This document shows positions 50,076-63,532 of a DNA stretch of 64,000 nt, piece after piece. The DNA comes from Merluccius polli (Eukaryota; Chordata; Actinopteri; Gadiformes; Merlucciidae). A program made the translations under genes and the position numbers. Where the stretch lies: assembly GCA_030340625.1 (NCBI GenBank), contig JAOPHQ010003983.1, positions 1 through 64,000 on the forward strand, given 5' to 3'. Positions within the stretch are counted from its first letter, which is position 1; every line of letters begins with the position of its first letter. The notes below the pieces were generated by a model. The model worked only from the letters and a program-made list of their open reading frames with translations, had not been told where the DNA came from and ran no database searches.

Positions 50076-50140
50076 CCGAGAGGTTACTCCCGCCCACCGC
50101 CACGTCCAGGTGTTACTGTTGGCTGCTGGCGCCCCCACCA

Positions 50141-50214
50141 CTCCTATAGGCCCCCCTATAGGCCCTCCTATAGGCCCCCCTATAGGCCCTCCTATAGGCC
50201 CCCCTATAGGCCCC
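50141..50214. repeat. 13/26 bp cctatagg minisatellite upstream of sebox
   Basis: Six copies of a 12-13 bp cctataggccc(c/t) unit with the palindrome cctatagg, 65-140 bases upstream of the TATA box. Confidence 0.9.
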
Positions 50215-50361
50215 TGGGGTCTAATCTCCCCACTCCGCTTCAAATGAACGAGGTGCATCTCCAGATGAAAGTCAAGCGCAGCGGCAGACCTTTGTGTTGT
50301 GTGTACGTTTCTCCGTGTGTGTGCACCTTTCTCCGTGCCCGTCTGCAGGACCAGCTGACAG

Positions 50362-50415
50362 GGCGACCAGAGGGACCAGGGGGACCAGAGGGACCAGGGG
50401 GACCAGGGGGACGAG
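50362..50415. repeat. gggaccag(ag) repeat, G-quadruplex-like
   Basis: Tandem 9 bp units ggggaccag/agggaccag on the plus strand, followed by a C run at about 50418-50427. Confidence 0.8.
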
Positions 50416-50427
50416 CCCCCCCCCCCC

Positions 50428-51681
50428 CTGCAGGGAGCAGCGGCGCGCGTCAATGCAGACATATAAAACATGTATACACAGACCGCAGATCATGTTAATC
50501 CGTCTCCCAGTAGAGATGCACGGCTCTATTCACATTAAAAACATGTTTGCCTCATTTTATTCTCAAGCAGAATGTCCCTGTAATTGTTATTATGTTGTAT
50601 TAATGACACGAAATAGAAATACATGAAATAGCCTACATGTAAGCCTAATAAAATAATGACATTAATTGTTTCACACCATTTGACTCGATATTTAAAATAG
50701 CAGGATACGTTGAATCGTGTTGAGGGAAGAGGTTTTGTGAGCAGTGACTTCTCACTGGTTTCCACACCTCTTCTCCCTGTGTGTTGACTGGTGTGTGTGG
50801 TGAACATGGTAACGTATGTTTTCCTGACCACTAGTCAGCACATTAACACAACACAAACAGGACACAAAAAAGTAGAAATCGGGCTGTAAGAATACCGGTA
50901 CACAATACAATGATCATTTAATGGTTGTACACACTTTTGGATAATCAATAGTTATGTTGACTCACTCGTGCTTATAGCCTAAACTTAGGACTACATCTAA
51001 TTCCTTGTATGGTAGGCCTACAAAAATAACTTTTTAACAGCCTAAATGTGATTCTCATTTTGTAGGCTTATTAGGCCAAACAGGGAAGATAATAATGAAA
51101 TGCAGATTACAATCACAATAAAAATGATATTAACTTAGGCCTACTTCGAAATGTTATGAGCTCACAAAAATACAGTATAGCCTAGGCCTATGCCCTATCC
51201 CGTTGCCTTTGATTGCACGTGTCTCAAATAAGCAAAAAGCTAGGCTATATAGCCTAAACAATGGATCTATTTTTGTGGAAATTATTCCAATTATCTATAA
51301 ATTGTTCCAGGCCCTCCCCTTTCCTATACAATAACATAGGCCTACCCCTTTGGATGTGTAACACAGTCCTACCCCTTTGGATGTGTTAAACGTAGGCCTA
51401 TGTGCTTGTTAAATAACTTGTAAGCTCTCTGTTTTGCTGGTTCACTCTATTGATGAAACATAACACTAAAAAATGATTACGCAAATATAGTATCGAAAAC
51501 AATTCTTCCTATTCTCCTGTTTTGCAAAGGACCATTTCAGGACAAAACAACAACAAGGCAACACATTCCGTGCAAAAAAAAAGGTGTTTACAGTCAAAAG
51601 CGATTAGCTTGAAATATATATGGACCTAGACGTTTCATGATCCATTCATGCAGTTCAACAGCAGATCAATCTAAACACACG
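50428..51681. other. Intergenic DNA between sebox and the smoothelin-like gene
   Basis: AT-rich with many taggcct/aggccta motifs at 51000-51420; no exon seen. It includes the 3' UTR side of the smoothelin-like gene. Confidence 0.5.
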
Positions 51682-51811
51682 CTCATGGACACCAGTGCAC
51701 ATGGACACCAGTGCACATGGACACCAGTGCACATGGACACCAGTGCACATGGACACCAGTGCACATGGACACCAGTGCACATGGACACCAGTGCACATGG
51801 ACACCAGTGCC
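51682..51811. repeat. 16 bp minisatellite, 8 copies
   Basis: Near-identical units gcacatggacaccagt, lying 130 bases past the stop codon of the smoothelin-like gene, probably in its 3' UTR. Confidence 0.93.
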
Positions 51812-51944
51812 CCACAATGTGGAGCTCTGAGCACCGCAAAGAACAGACATTACCGCAGCCTTTGGCGCAATGTCCTCGTCCTGCCACCAGATGGCACTCT
51901 AGTCTATGTAAAGAATGGGCGCTTCGTCGTACTGTTGTGGCCCT

Positions 51945-52173
51945 TTACTCAAACTTCCGCAGATGGTTGTACAGGGACTGGACGTAGGTGAAAACACACA
52001 TTGGGTCTGGTTTTCGACCCATGATCATCATGTCTTCCACTTCGATCAGACGGTCACAGCCCGCCTTCACCCTAAAAAGAAAAATACATAGACAAAATTA
52101 TCTTCATAAGGATCCTCATATCAGCAGCACAGCAGTGGATAAACTAGTGAATTAGAGAGATAGATTTGTCTAT

Positions 52174-52268
<95 letters not shown>

Positions 52269-55188
52269 AGTCCGCGTGCATGTGTGTGTCCCTCTGGGGA
52301 GAGATTAAGCACGGGTCCATGTTGTGAAAGGAAAGGAATGTACATATATACACATATATACATACGCACTTCAAATGCGTATGTACGTACTACTTTACAA
52401 ATAAATTAAATGAAGTGGAATAGAGTTGGGAAGAGCGAGGAGGGAGGTGAGCGAAAGACACAGGAGTGCAGGAGAAGAGGAGAGATGGATAGCTGGGGTC
52501 CACCCAAGAGATACATTATTCCTATGAATAGGAGGTGTGGATAACATTGTACATACAGTGCAGGCCAACAGGCACACATGCATGCAGAGAACTATCAAAT
52601 TTCCATTGCGATTAATGGTGGATCCTCCACTGTAAGTGGTTATCGAGTGACCTGTGTGTGTGTGCGTGTGTGTGTGGCCTTTGCATCATGTAGTCTAGAT
52701 GGCTGAGCAGCCAAACAAATCGAAAATTATAGACTCCTAAAGGGCTATGACAATGTCTTATTTAAGGTTTATTATTGTATTATTGTAATAACTATTTATT
52801 TATTATGGTTTTATTTTACTCTGTATTATAAGCTACACACCTAGCTTATTTATGCAGCATTCATAGTGTAATATAATATGTGAAGTGAGAAAAACAAGAT
52901 GATACATGAGCAAACTTTACAGCTGAAGTCAAGCATTCCTGCATGACTTAATGACCAAACTCTCCTACAAAAGACTCCCAACAAACCAACCAGCAAAGCA
53001 ACATCAATACTGTAGCATTGTGAAGGCAATATAATATTGAATATTGATAAAATAAGATGTCATTTATGAATCCCAGACAGGACATTAGGGTTTAGTATTT
53101 AGTATTAAGTCTAGCTTCATTGTTTTGCTTTAATACATTAAAGCTACACTGTGTAGAATTTCGTGGCATCTAGTGGAACAGACTTGGCAGAAATGTAATA
53201 TAATATTCATAAGTATGTTTTCATTAGTGTATAATGACCTGAAAATAATAATCGTTCTGTTTTATATCTACATAGGGAGCGGGTCGCCTTCCACGGAGGA
53301 CGCCATGTTGCACCGCCATGTTTCTACAGTAGCCCAGAACGGACAAACGATTCTAGAGAAATAAAGCCTTCGCCGTTGCATATTGTTGTTGAGACTAAAA
53401 TAGGTAAAATAATCTCAATAGCAGTTTATCTAGTTTGAAAGCTTTTGTTTTTTTTAAGTTAAAGATATTCAACAGATATTCACGCTCTGAATTAGCGATA
53501 TGACGTAGTGAACTAAAGACGTGATCACCGGTATGAGTCCCGTGTGTCTAGCCGTGTCTACCTGCCCAGGAGACGGTCGGCCAGCAGCACTATTTATTGC
53601 ACCCCTAGCACATACTGGCACCTTACTGGCCAGTACAGGCCATCGTAGCTTCTCCTAGTCGTTGGAAAGAGTGAAGTGGGGGTATTCAGTTAGTTGTAAT
53701 CTGCGACCTCACCGCTAGATGCCGCTAAATTTTACACAGTGTACCTTTAATACATACATTTAATACATTGGTGGGGAGAAATGCAGTGGCTCTTACTCTG
53801 CTGTTCCGAAGGCCAGCTCAAAGTTGTGTTTGCGGGCGGCTGGGGACAGGGTGGTGTAGTCAAACTCGGTGGGGAAGAAGGAGTGGACCAGGGCGCAGAA
53901 GGCCATGCCGTCGCTCCAACTGGACGAGAAGTTCTGCAGCTCTACATTCTGTAATGAAAAAAAGGAGGACATGATGAGAAACGTGTGCAGCACGTGCAAC
54001 CCAAGAGGGCAAAAAATAGATGGGTCGAGGGAAAAATAGATCACACCATAATCAGCTGGTCGTCAAATCCAGCCTTTGATCCAACTATTTGGTATTTTAT
54101 TTGTGATGTTAATCAAAGTCCGTTTCCATGAGGTCTATGTGTATTTCAAGGAGGAATATTGTCCTCCTTAGATCTGCCGTATAGCAGACATTCAGGATAT
54201 AACAGACGAGCTGTATCCAAAGCTATCATCGTAGAATATTATCAGTTGACCGAGGACCCACTACAATATGGTTGAACAATACGATGTGAGTATTTTCAAG
54301 TGTGCCATGCATCAACTTGAGTTGTTATTCAGATATCTGTCTCTCTGAATGAACAAGTGTTTCACTGTGTAATTCCACAGAGGAGTGGGGTGGCTAGACA
54401 CAAGTAACAGACTTGTAAAAAAACTTCATGACGCTATTGCTCCATTCATTGTCTGTCCCATTGCTGTAATGGATCCAACAGAGGCCATTTCTCAATATCT
54501 CTCTCTTTTTTCTGTCCCAGCTCCGTTTTGTTTCACTTCCTCTCGCTTTGTTTGTCGCTTTGTCTCCACTCACCCTATCACCATCCTCTCCCTTTTTTTC
54601 TCTTCTCCTCCTGTTCATCCTACTCTCCTCTGAGTCGCCTCTTTCTTTCACTCCAATACATACTTCAAGGATGGCGTCATTCTACCAGACAACCCTGCAA
54701 AAAAAAAGTTTTTTGCTTGACGGGAAAGGAAACTAGTCATTAGACTTGATTAAACTAGTCAACCTATGTCTTCTTCTCTTTGCCTGGCTCCGTCTCTCTT
54801 TTTGGCTCTTATTTTTTCTGCTTACCTCTGGTTGTTTGTGTGAATGAGCAAGCTTGCTCCCAGTTAATGGGAGCCCTAGCCATGGTGGGCATGTCTCTTA
54901 ACCCAAGCCACATGAGCTGACTGGTGTGGGCAGCTGTGAAAGACGAACAGGGCAGAATCGGTGCCAGAGCACTCAGTTGTGACCCAAACATTCAAGACCC
55001 CTTACCAAGTGGATGGCAACGCACACGCACACACACATACTCATGCACACAGACATACTCATGCACACAGACATACGCGCGCAGGCACGCACATACACAC
55101 ACAAACACACACACACACACTGTTGCTCAAATTGCAACAAGAACACACAGCCTACAGCTCATTTTCTTTTTCCCTCTCACTCCCTCCC

Positions 55189-55235
<47 letters not shown>

Positions 55236-57923
55236 CACACCATAAACACATACAAATGTTCATGCCGTTCTGCAATGGCAAGGTGTCATTAGCACTGCAG
55301 TGAAGTGCATTAAGTTAAAGCAAGGCGTGGGCAGGGGTGAATCAGTCATATCATTATTGCTTAACATGTGTTGAGCAGCATATGTTACTAGGGAACAAAC
55401 CCCCTGCTGGAATAATGGTGGGCTGTGAACTGTGGTTGTTTACCTGGTATCCTACGGTCTTGGAGCGACACCAGTCCAGAAGGATCTGTTTGATGCTGCT
55501 GGCGCTGGACACTCCGAAGCTCTGGGAACGCTTTAGTTTAGGTTTAGAGTCCACTAGAGCCGGCTTGGGATGGCTGGAGACAGGATGCGGGGAAGGAGTG
55601 ACCATTATTGTGTTTTCTCATTCTATGGTGTATGAGTAGAGATAAAGTTGGATGGAAGGATCCAACCAACACAAGGGAATGGATTTCAGAATAAATAAGA
55701 AATGAAGAAACAAATGACATAAGATGTACTTGTGCGTTTCCACCTAAAAGTACCCAGAACTTTAAATCCCAGGAACTACTTTTCAGGAACTGAAAGGTTC
55801 CTTCAGCCCATTTGCGTTTCCACCGCGGTCTAAAGACCCGCGAAGATTAGGCAAATGAGTCCGCTGACGTATTAAAAAGCTCCACTCCAGTCCAGTAGGT
55901 GGCCGTAATGCACAAGACTATACAACAATGATGACGCCACATAAAGCTTGAGGGTACACAGTACTCACTATACCTTCAAGTAGTTCTCTACACTTCAAGA
56001 CTGACAAACAGTCGGTATGCGGCTACAGATGTTTAAAAATGGCACCTGAAATAAAATGCTGCGAGTCATCGACCAATCAGAAATGATTGGTCAGTTCCTG
56101 TACTTTTGGAAAGTACTACCCCCGAGCAAGGACTTTTTGGGGGGTAAAATAATGTCCCCGGAACTTAATTTAGACTCTGGTTCCTGCGGTGGAAATGCAT
56201 CGAGTTCCTCCAACGGTTCCTAGCTCCTGGGGAACGTTCCAGCGGTGGAAACGCGGCTATAGAAGATAGAAAGCAAGTAAGCAAGGAGAGAGTGAAGGAA
56301 AGGCTTGGACTAAGAGTGGGAAATAGTGTGATGAAAGCAGAGTGACTACCTGTTAGCCTCAGCCTCCAGTCTTTCAAAGATTGATCGGCGGGCTTGAGCA
56401 CCAATATTACGTGGCAGTGTTTGTGACCTCACCAGCTCCCGCCTCTTCTCCACTACCTGTTCAACGGACCGCTCTCTGCTTCAACCAAAACAAACCAACA
56501 TAGATATTAGTGAGTTTGCCATCTTTGCTAGGTACAATCATATTGCTGTTATGAATAATTTTCAATGTTGAGTTAGTAAGATGGCTAACACGATCAAAGT
56601 TATTATTTCAGGAGTGAAAATTAACTTGAAAATCGGTGTGTTTACAATATATTGATCTTTTTGATATTGAGGTAACTAATTCTAGTTACAGATGATGTCT
56701 CAAGTTATCATTCACACGCACAAATCGTAGTCATTCGGTGCAAATATTGTGAAATACAACAACCTCTTGCTCCATCTGACAGAACCCACTGTTCATCGGC
56801 TTAATTTTTCATCAACTCTTGAGCTATAAAGCCCATATACTTCATGCATGAGGAAGTGATATAAATGACGAACTGTCTAACGCTGATCTCCCACTCACCC
56901 GTCACACGGAGCCAGGCCAGTGTACGTCACAGACTTAGCCGGAGCTGAGTAGGTCTTGTCTGCCAAAAGAAAGACAATACTTTATACCTCAGTATCGCAA
57001 TATCAACACAGTGCACACACTGATATTATTAAGATGATATCTGTCATCTTATTAAGGTCGGGCAGCCTGACTTACCATGAAGTCTGGGAGATCCCAGAGT
57101 TCTGATTGGTGCAGGGGTCCACGCTGAGGCAAGGATAGAGCAACATGTGAAGTTTCTAACATACACTGCTCAAAACTAATGATACAATATGATAGGAAGC
57201 GAAGTCAACAGACAGAAACGACCGTTTCAATGAGATGTCATGCCCACCTGGCTGACTATGGGACTCTGTTGATTGGCTGGTGGGAGGTGGGGCCTCTGTG
57301 ACAGGTGAGGTCTGGGAGCCTATCGGGCTACGGGGAGTGTCTGGGCCTCTCATGTCGGTCACTTTGGTCATGGCAGTGATGGGGAGGTGGGGCATACGTG
57401 AGGCCACTGGCGCTGTGTGCTCATGTGGGAGGTTGTTGGGTGGGGAGCTCTTTCCATGCACCAACATCTGAGTTTCTGATGAAAATGAAAAAGATATGTG
57501 AGTTATACATAGTTATACAGAGATATACATTCCTTCAAAACTCTTCAGCCAAATATTCTAACAAAATATAATACTTTTTAACTGATGCAGTATATACTGA
57601 TAGTAACATAGGCAATTTAATGGGTGCCACAGTTTGGTCATTTGGTATTGCATGGCATTAGTATTGAACGAAGAAGGGAACATGTACTATTTTTCAATAG
57701 TTTCAGAGCACAACAATAACAAGCTTATGGAACCAACTAATAAAGTGGCAGAAGCGCCTTGAGGTGTCAATGTGCATGATGATGAGGATCATATGTGATT
57801 GGCTCAGCCTGTAGCTGCTTCCTGGGACACCTGGGACATACCTGCTTTGGCCGCGTGTCCGTTCTCCGGTCCAGAGTGTACCAGAGCTGGGTCCACTTCG
57901 ATTGGCTCCTCACGGTCAATGCT
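51945..57923 (-). CDS. smtnl2: Smoothelin-like protein 2, C-terminal eight coding exons (5' part not found)
   Basis: Exons 57842-57923, 57248-57475, 57076-57123, 56899-56959, 56350-56475, 55444-55573, 53797-53948 and 51945-52071 join with matching phases into 317 codons plus stop, all GT-AG. The middle contains the smoothelin-family motif EKRRELVRSQTLPRNIGAQA and RRSIFERLEAE. The C-terminus is a type-2 calponin-homology domain: SIKQILLDWCRSKTVGYQ, FSSSWSDGMAFCALVHSFFP, KHNFELAFGTAE, IEVEDMMIMGRKPDPMCVFT and YVQSLYNHLRKFE. The ending in HLRxFE fits SMTNL2 better than SMTN or SMTNL1. Smoothelins bind actin/calmodulin in contractile cells (family knowledge). The N-terminal exons must lie upstream of 57923, in the window or beyond it. 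Confidence 0.85.
52178..52264. repeat. (TG)n microsatellite
   Basis: About 42 TG units, 110 bases before the last smtnl2 exon in transcript direction (as CA). Confidence 0.96.
53138..53750. mobile_element. MITE with TTAA target site
   Basis: Inverted repeats of about 36 bp (agctacactgtgtagaattt on the left; aggtacactgtgtaaaattt inverted on the right) are flanked by TTAA on both sides, as in piggyBac or Kolobok elements. No coding capacity. It lies 46 bases upstream of the smtnl2 CH exon donor, inside the intron. Confidence 0.8.
55190..55232. repeat. (CT)n microsatellite
   Basis: About 21 CT units; a CA-rich block precedes it at 55020-55115. Confidence 0.95.
55730..56262. mobile_element. Probable MITE with gcgtttccacc ends
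   Basis: The left end reads gtgcgtttccacctaaaagt and the right end, inverted, ccgcgtttccaccgctggaa; the same gcgtttccaccgcgg motif occurs once inside at 55813. CA-free, no ORF, and without a clear TSD. Located in an smtnl2 intron. Confidence 0.55.
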
Positions 57924-58963
57924 CTGCAACACACACACGCACACGCACATGCACACGCATACGCACACGCACACGCACACATAGACAACAGCACTGTGGT
58001 CAACATCAGACTTCATTAACACTCGCCCTCTTTTCCTTTTGCTTCCTGGAAGCTAAAGTGTTTCATACAGCTTTTAAAAGTAAAAGTAATTCTCATAAAA
58101 CAGTTGCGTCTTACATAAAGCATTCTAGCCCTTTGGTGTTCTGTTGGTTTTTAGCACCATAAGTAATGTAGATGTCTCTTCGCTGAGTCACTATTGGCAA
58201 ACTACATGTTTGTGCTCAGATGTTCTTCCAGCACAAATACAGAGGGCTTTTTACGGGGGGCTGGCTGTCTTTCTGTAACATACCTTAAAAAAAACAACAA
58301 CCAAGTAGCTCTGCGGCATGGCAGCAGTAGGAGCTCAGGTTCTCGTGCAGTACATACCGCCAGAGACGGATAAGGCAGACATTATCAGAGGGGGGGGGGG
58401 GGGGGGGGTGTATTGTGAGAGACACCAGAGCACAGTATTATCTTCATCGCTCCTGATAAGACCACAGACATTTTTTTTAGGTTTTGATTTGAACTATCTG
58501 GCTCCTTTGCCATGAGCAGTCTCCCAGTCAGTGAATGCAACCTACACCCACCCCAACCAGACTATATGGGGCTAGCAGCTGCCAACATCACTTTTGTGAA
58601 TACAAACCCCCATAGCCATAGGCTACCATTAACTGGGTCTTTTGCTACTGCGTCTACTACTGCTAAAGGCTGGTTGTCATAGTGTTTCAATGGCATCTAG
58701 TGATTTAACAACCCTTGATTTAAGTTTGTACAGTTCTAGAACTAAAGAGGACAATTGGTGTTAATTGGACGCAAAACACAAAACAAAAATCTACAATTGC
58801 TGAATGCCATTAATAGCTATTTCTCTCTCTCTTTTTCAATTTAGAAGACATCCATAAAGAAAATAGTGTTAGAGGAGGTGTGTATGTGTGTGTATATGTG
58901 TGTATCTGTATGTGTGTGTATGTGTGTATGTGTGTATGTGTATGTGTGTGCATGTGTGTGTAT

Positions 58964-59004
<41 letters not shown>

Positions 59005-59055
59005 CATCTGCGAATTTGGGGGAGCAGCTGAGGTCATCACACAGGAATGCTTGTG

Positions 59056-59092
<37 letters not shown>

Positions 59093-59589
59093 TGTGTTAA
59101 GACATCGGAGAGCCTCATGGAGGGGGGGGGGGTTATTCACCAGCAACCAAACCAGGAAGGGAGTGAAGGATGCTCCCGGATGGAGGGCTGTTGGAGACGG
59201 CTGGCTCTACAAATGAAGGATGGGGGGGGGGGGGGGGGGGTGAATAAGTAGGACCACCGAGGCCCTGGTAACTTCTCAGGACTCCTGAGGTTTGTCATTT
59301 GCTGGCGGTACACTCTGTACACTAGCGTCACTGTTCAGCGCCTGCTACCCTGGCCCTAAGCACCACGCATACACACACGCACACATAAACCTGCACAGCT
59401 ACAAACACAAATGTTTGGTATAAACATGAGCATACACAGACACGCACAAACACCCCTAAACACAAACAGGCCATTCTGCATAAACACATGAATCCCCCCT
59501 CTCTTCAACCAGCAGACCTGTGACCTACTTTACCACTGTGCCAACACAACACTATTCTTAAGACACTAGGGGGGGGTGGTAGTAGCACC
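57924..59589. other. Upstream smtnl2 intron sequence, no exon recognised
   Basis: Contains CA/CG-rich runs (57927-57983), poly-G runs (58389-58408 and 59221-59240), and TG-rich tracts at 58875-59000 and 59060-59092. ORFs here are repeat-derived. Confidence 0.5.
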
Positions 59590-60069
59590 CATAGACATAT
59601 ATACATAGACGCCTCATAGACTGACGCTGCCCGTTAGAGCTGACGTAGCAGCGCGGCCGCCATCTTGGATGGGTCCCCAGTGCGCCCCCAGTGCATTCAT
59701 TTCTATGGAGGAAGGTGTATCCCCAACTACAATAATAAGCATAACTCCCCGAATTTTTACCGGATTTTCACACGGTTTGGTTTGTTACAAATGGCAGAGA
59801 TTTAGTTATGATACAGGACGAATTAATTTCTTTAAATTTTTTTTTAAAATAATAAGAATTATTGTTCAATCTTACTTGTTAAAGGTAATCCCACACGATC
59901 TGGTGTCAATACGGCGCAAAAATGCGCCGTAAGCTGCACAACATACTGGCATAGCTTGCTCTCCCGTTGACTCCTATGCTAGACTAGAGTGAGGAGTCCC
60001 AACCAATATGGCGGCGACGCTGGGTTACGTTCCAGCACGTCATGAGGCGTCTACGTATATATGTCTATG
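59590..60069. mobile_element. 480 bp MITE with catagacatatatac ends
   Basis: The inverted ends catagacatatatacatagac gcctcat are about 27 bp long, with an 8 bp TSD having one mismatch (gtagcacc 59582-59589; gtggcacc 60070-60077), suggesting hAT. No transposase. Confidence 0.85.
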
Positions 60070-60183
60070 GTGGCACCTACAGGTTGAGGTGGTCCCACGG
60101 GAGAACACTGAGGACGGGAGGTGGCAGCTCATTAGGTATACAGCATTCCTCTGTTCCTATACACCACAATGCACACACACATA

Positions 60184-60225
<42 letters not shown>

Positions 60226-60308
60226 ACACACCACAAAATGACGAGGTGTCTTTACCTGGAAAAACCTCATGGTGGAATGGCCTGAGGTCATTGTATGATG
60301 AGGGGGGG

Positions 60309-60358
<50 letters not shown>

Positions 60359-62174
60359 CTCTCTGTCAGGCTGACATGTGATCTAGCCTGCAGTGCTAGT
60401 GGTGGAACGAGACACCAGAACAATAGCGTCAGGAGCAGCACAGCAGTGTGTGCTGCTCAGGCCTGGGCACAGCTGCAGGAGAATGTGTTGTCTATGGGTG
60501 AGGGAGGGTTGCTGTGTGTGTTGACACAGTCAACAGACAGTTGAAGGTTTTACAGATTGTCCTCAATGCAGAAAGACCCAGTTCCTGTAACCCAGATTTT
60601 ATTTTGTTACTTTTATGTGTCTCCTCATCTGACAATGTTCCCCTTAGATCCCCAATGAGATGGCCTGGATAAATAAATAGTTATGTATCTAAACTTATAC
60701 ACACTGTGTACATCCTCTGTCACGCTCCCTTGGCAATAGGAGGAAACAGCTAGTGAGAGAGCCTTGTAATTTCCTCCTGGAGCTCTATGGGGGAGACCTG
60801 GTGGACGACCAGGCAGATGTGCTCCTACCACCTGTTCTCTCTAACAACGCTCCTCCATCCCATAGCCTGCAATTTCTCATCTGGCTCAGAACCCTACAGT
60901 CAGATGCCAGTCCTTTTATGTCAGTTTGATAGTGGAAAGAATGGAAAGTGGCTCTTTCAGACCACGTTTTATTACGTTTTTATTACCACGTAAAATAAAG
61001 CTAATCATTCATCTGCCTGTGTGTTATAGACTTGGCTCGTGACACATGTCTTGGTGGGAGTTGTTTCATTGCCTGGGCCTTTTCCATGTCATTAAAAAGA
61101 CTGTGACATGTGACCAGATTGGATCAGAAGAGAAGGCAGGTATTGCGTGCTTATGAATTGTCTGAAATGTGGTTATGTCTCTGTAGTTTTACACCGACAA
61201 TATGTGACGAAGTGTGATCATCAGTGTGAATTATATATTCCTACAAACATTGGCACAGATACCCCAATTGATTATGTACACACAAACATGCAACATGCAA
61301 ACAGGCACAAAAATATTATACCATCCATGGCAGCTCTCAGCGTCTGTAGTACTTGAAGGATGATACATGTAATAATTTTGAAATAACACAACCCAAAACA
61401 AAACTAAGCTGAAATAACACAACCTTGCTGAGATGGAGCTGGCAACCGGTCCCCACTCCCTGGCCTTGATATACCACCTGCCACCTGCCCAAGCAATCAA
61501 CTCAACGACACACAGCAATAACCAATGAACTTATTAACCCTCACAGAAGCAAACAACAGGAGACCAACAAAAAGATAGGACATAAAATCCTCAACTGACA
61601 TACGACTGTAGGCCGTAACAACCAGCAGCTCCAGGATATTTAGACATTTACAGCTACCCAATACTATTCAGTTAGAAACTGAATAATAGTTCATTTTGCG
61701 TTTTCCGAAAACACTATCCCCCCCCCCCCCCCACCCCTCCAGCAAGACAGTATTGTGTATGTTTGAAATAATGAAGCCATTACAGTTAAGTTAAAAATCG
61801 ACTCATACACATGTTTATGATCTGTTCATCGTTCACCTCAATAAGAACAAGAGCATGAACTGTGGGGGAGAGCTTGGCTTACACTCTGCCTCCCAAACAG
61901 CGCATTTGACCGCTGGGCGTTTAGGCTCTCTACTCCCCAAAAGTTCTGCACTGGGACGCAGAGAGAGAGATTGTGTTCCTTCAGTTAATAACCGGAGGCA
62001 CTACATATTTCTGCTCTAACCCATTCTCAGCAGGGGCCCGGCAGTTATGCACTGTGCACCCAACCTCTCTGTGGAGGAGTGAGTGTTATTGCCAAAGACC
62101 TGATTCAGATCAAGGTAAGCAATGTTCCACTGGCAGTCTTGGGTAACTTGGCTCAGAATGTGACTCCGGTGTTT
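60070..62174. other. No gene recognised
   Basis: (CA)n at 60188-60223 and (TC)n at 60313-60351; poly-C near 61719-61732. I cannot assign an exon or a named repeat to the rest. Confidence 0.5.
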
Positions 62175-62257
62175 ACCCCTGCTGGAGGTACTTTTATTCT
62201 GACAGGGTAGCAGGGGTCATGCTACCTTGTCAGAATAAAAGTCCCTCCAGCAGGGGT
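62175..62257. ncRNA. 83 nt hairpin, candidate miRNA precursor or foldback repeat
   Basis: Two 38-base arms (from acccctgctggaggtacttt) are reverse complements with two mismatches and enclose a 7 base loop (ggggtca). The size and near-perfect pairing fit either a young miRNA-like hairpin or a small foldback element. I do not recognise a known miRNA in it. Confidence 0.3.
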
Positions 62258-62746
62258 GAGCTCACCCCGCTAGCCCGCCCGAGTTATTAACCTGTTTCCA
62301 CGGAGATGATGACGGGAACCCAGCCTATTGTCTGGAAGTTATTAGGAGAGCCAGCCAGGGGTAGCACAGGGAGTGGCTGCATACCTCCAGCGACACACAC
62401 ACATGCACCCACACACACACACACGCACACACATGCACACGCACAAATGCACACATGCACACATGCATGCACAAACACACATAACACACACACACGCACA
62501 TACACACACACACATACATTCCCAAATGTGTGCGCTAATACACATTCATGAAGACACAAAGGGGCTGACCTCTCCTGACTTTACTGGTCTCCTCTTGACA
62601 CACACACACACTCCATCTTCTTTCTGTTGATCTTTTTCTTTATGGGTCCACCCCCTCATGCCTCTTGTATTCTCTCTCTCTCTTTCTCATGGCTGTATTA
62701 CTGTATTAGCCCTGTGGGGGTAAGGAAGGATGGTGGGAGTCAGTGT

Positions 62747-62832
<86 letters not shown>

Positions 62833-62889
62833 AACAGAGAACCAACTAAGGGGATCTCCATGCTTGGCGTGATCTCCATGCTTGATGGT

Positions 62890-62921
<32 letters not shown>

Positions 62922-63526
62922 TCTCTCTCCAACAATCTGTGTGAAATCCATACAATCTCTCTGACGCTCTCCGGGGCTCAATGCAAAACGCCAGGACCAG
63001 ATGGAGCGCACTCTGTGTTTTCATTTTTTTCTCCTCAAAACACACTGTCAAAGGTGAATGACCTCAGTTAGAGCGAGTAATGGAAACAGTGAGTTAAATG
63101 TCAGAGGCAGAGAATGAATATGGAGGATGTCTGATGGCTCCCCCGTATACTCTGCTTTTTGCAGAGCAGATAACATAGTATCATAACAACAGAGACTGTT
63201 CTTTGTTTGTCCTGTTAGATTCAACTTGACTATGGAGTCAACATATAACATATAGCATAGGCCTACATGACATCACACGACATATTGAAAGGATGTGTCT
63301 GTCCATGTGTGTTTGCCTATATGGAATAAAAGACACATGTCGTGGTCATGAAAGCAAAGGTTTTACCTTCCATAGTCTCAACGCCACTGTAAGGAATATA
63401 TGTACACTTTGGAAAAGTGTACAGTTTGGTTTGGATCAGAAGCCCCTACCCCTTGATCTCATTATCAAATCACCACTTCACACACAAGACTCTGAAGCTG
63501 ATTATGAATATGAATATGAATGAATG
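62258..63526. other. No gene recognised; simple repeats
   Basis: CA-rich block 62395-62515, (GA)n at 62758-62828 with a (CT)n at about 62890-62914 on the other side of a direct repeat of gatctccatgcttg; no exon seen. Confidence 0.5.
62758..62828. repeat. (GA)n microsatellite
   Basis: About 34 GA units after a short (TG)n. Confidence 0.96.
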
Positions 63527-63532
63527 AAGTCC

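Noticed and set aside
54394..54743. ORFs of 60-85 codons in the smtnl2 intron
   Set aside because: Pyrimidine-rich low-complexity sequence, no homology and no consistent splice sites with the flanking exons.
62306..62390. Possible upstream smtnl2 exon
   Set aside because: The minus-strand frame is open only briefly, shows no smoothelin similarity and runs into CA-repeat sequence.
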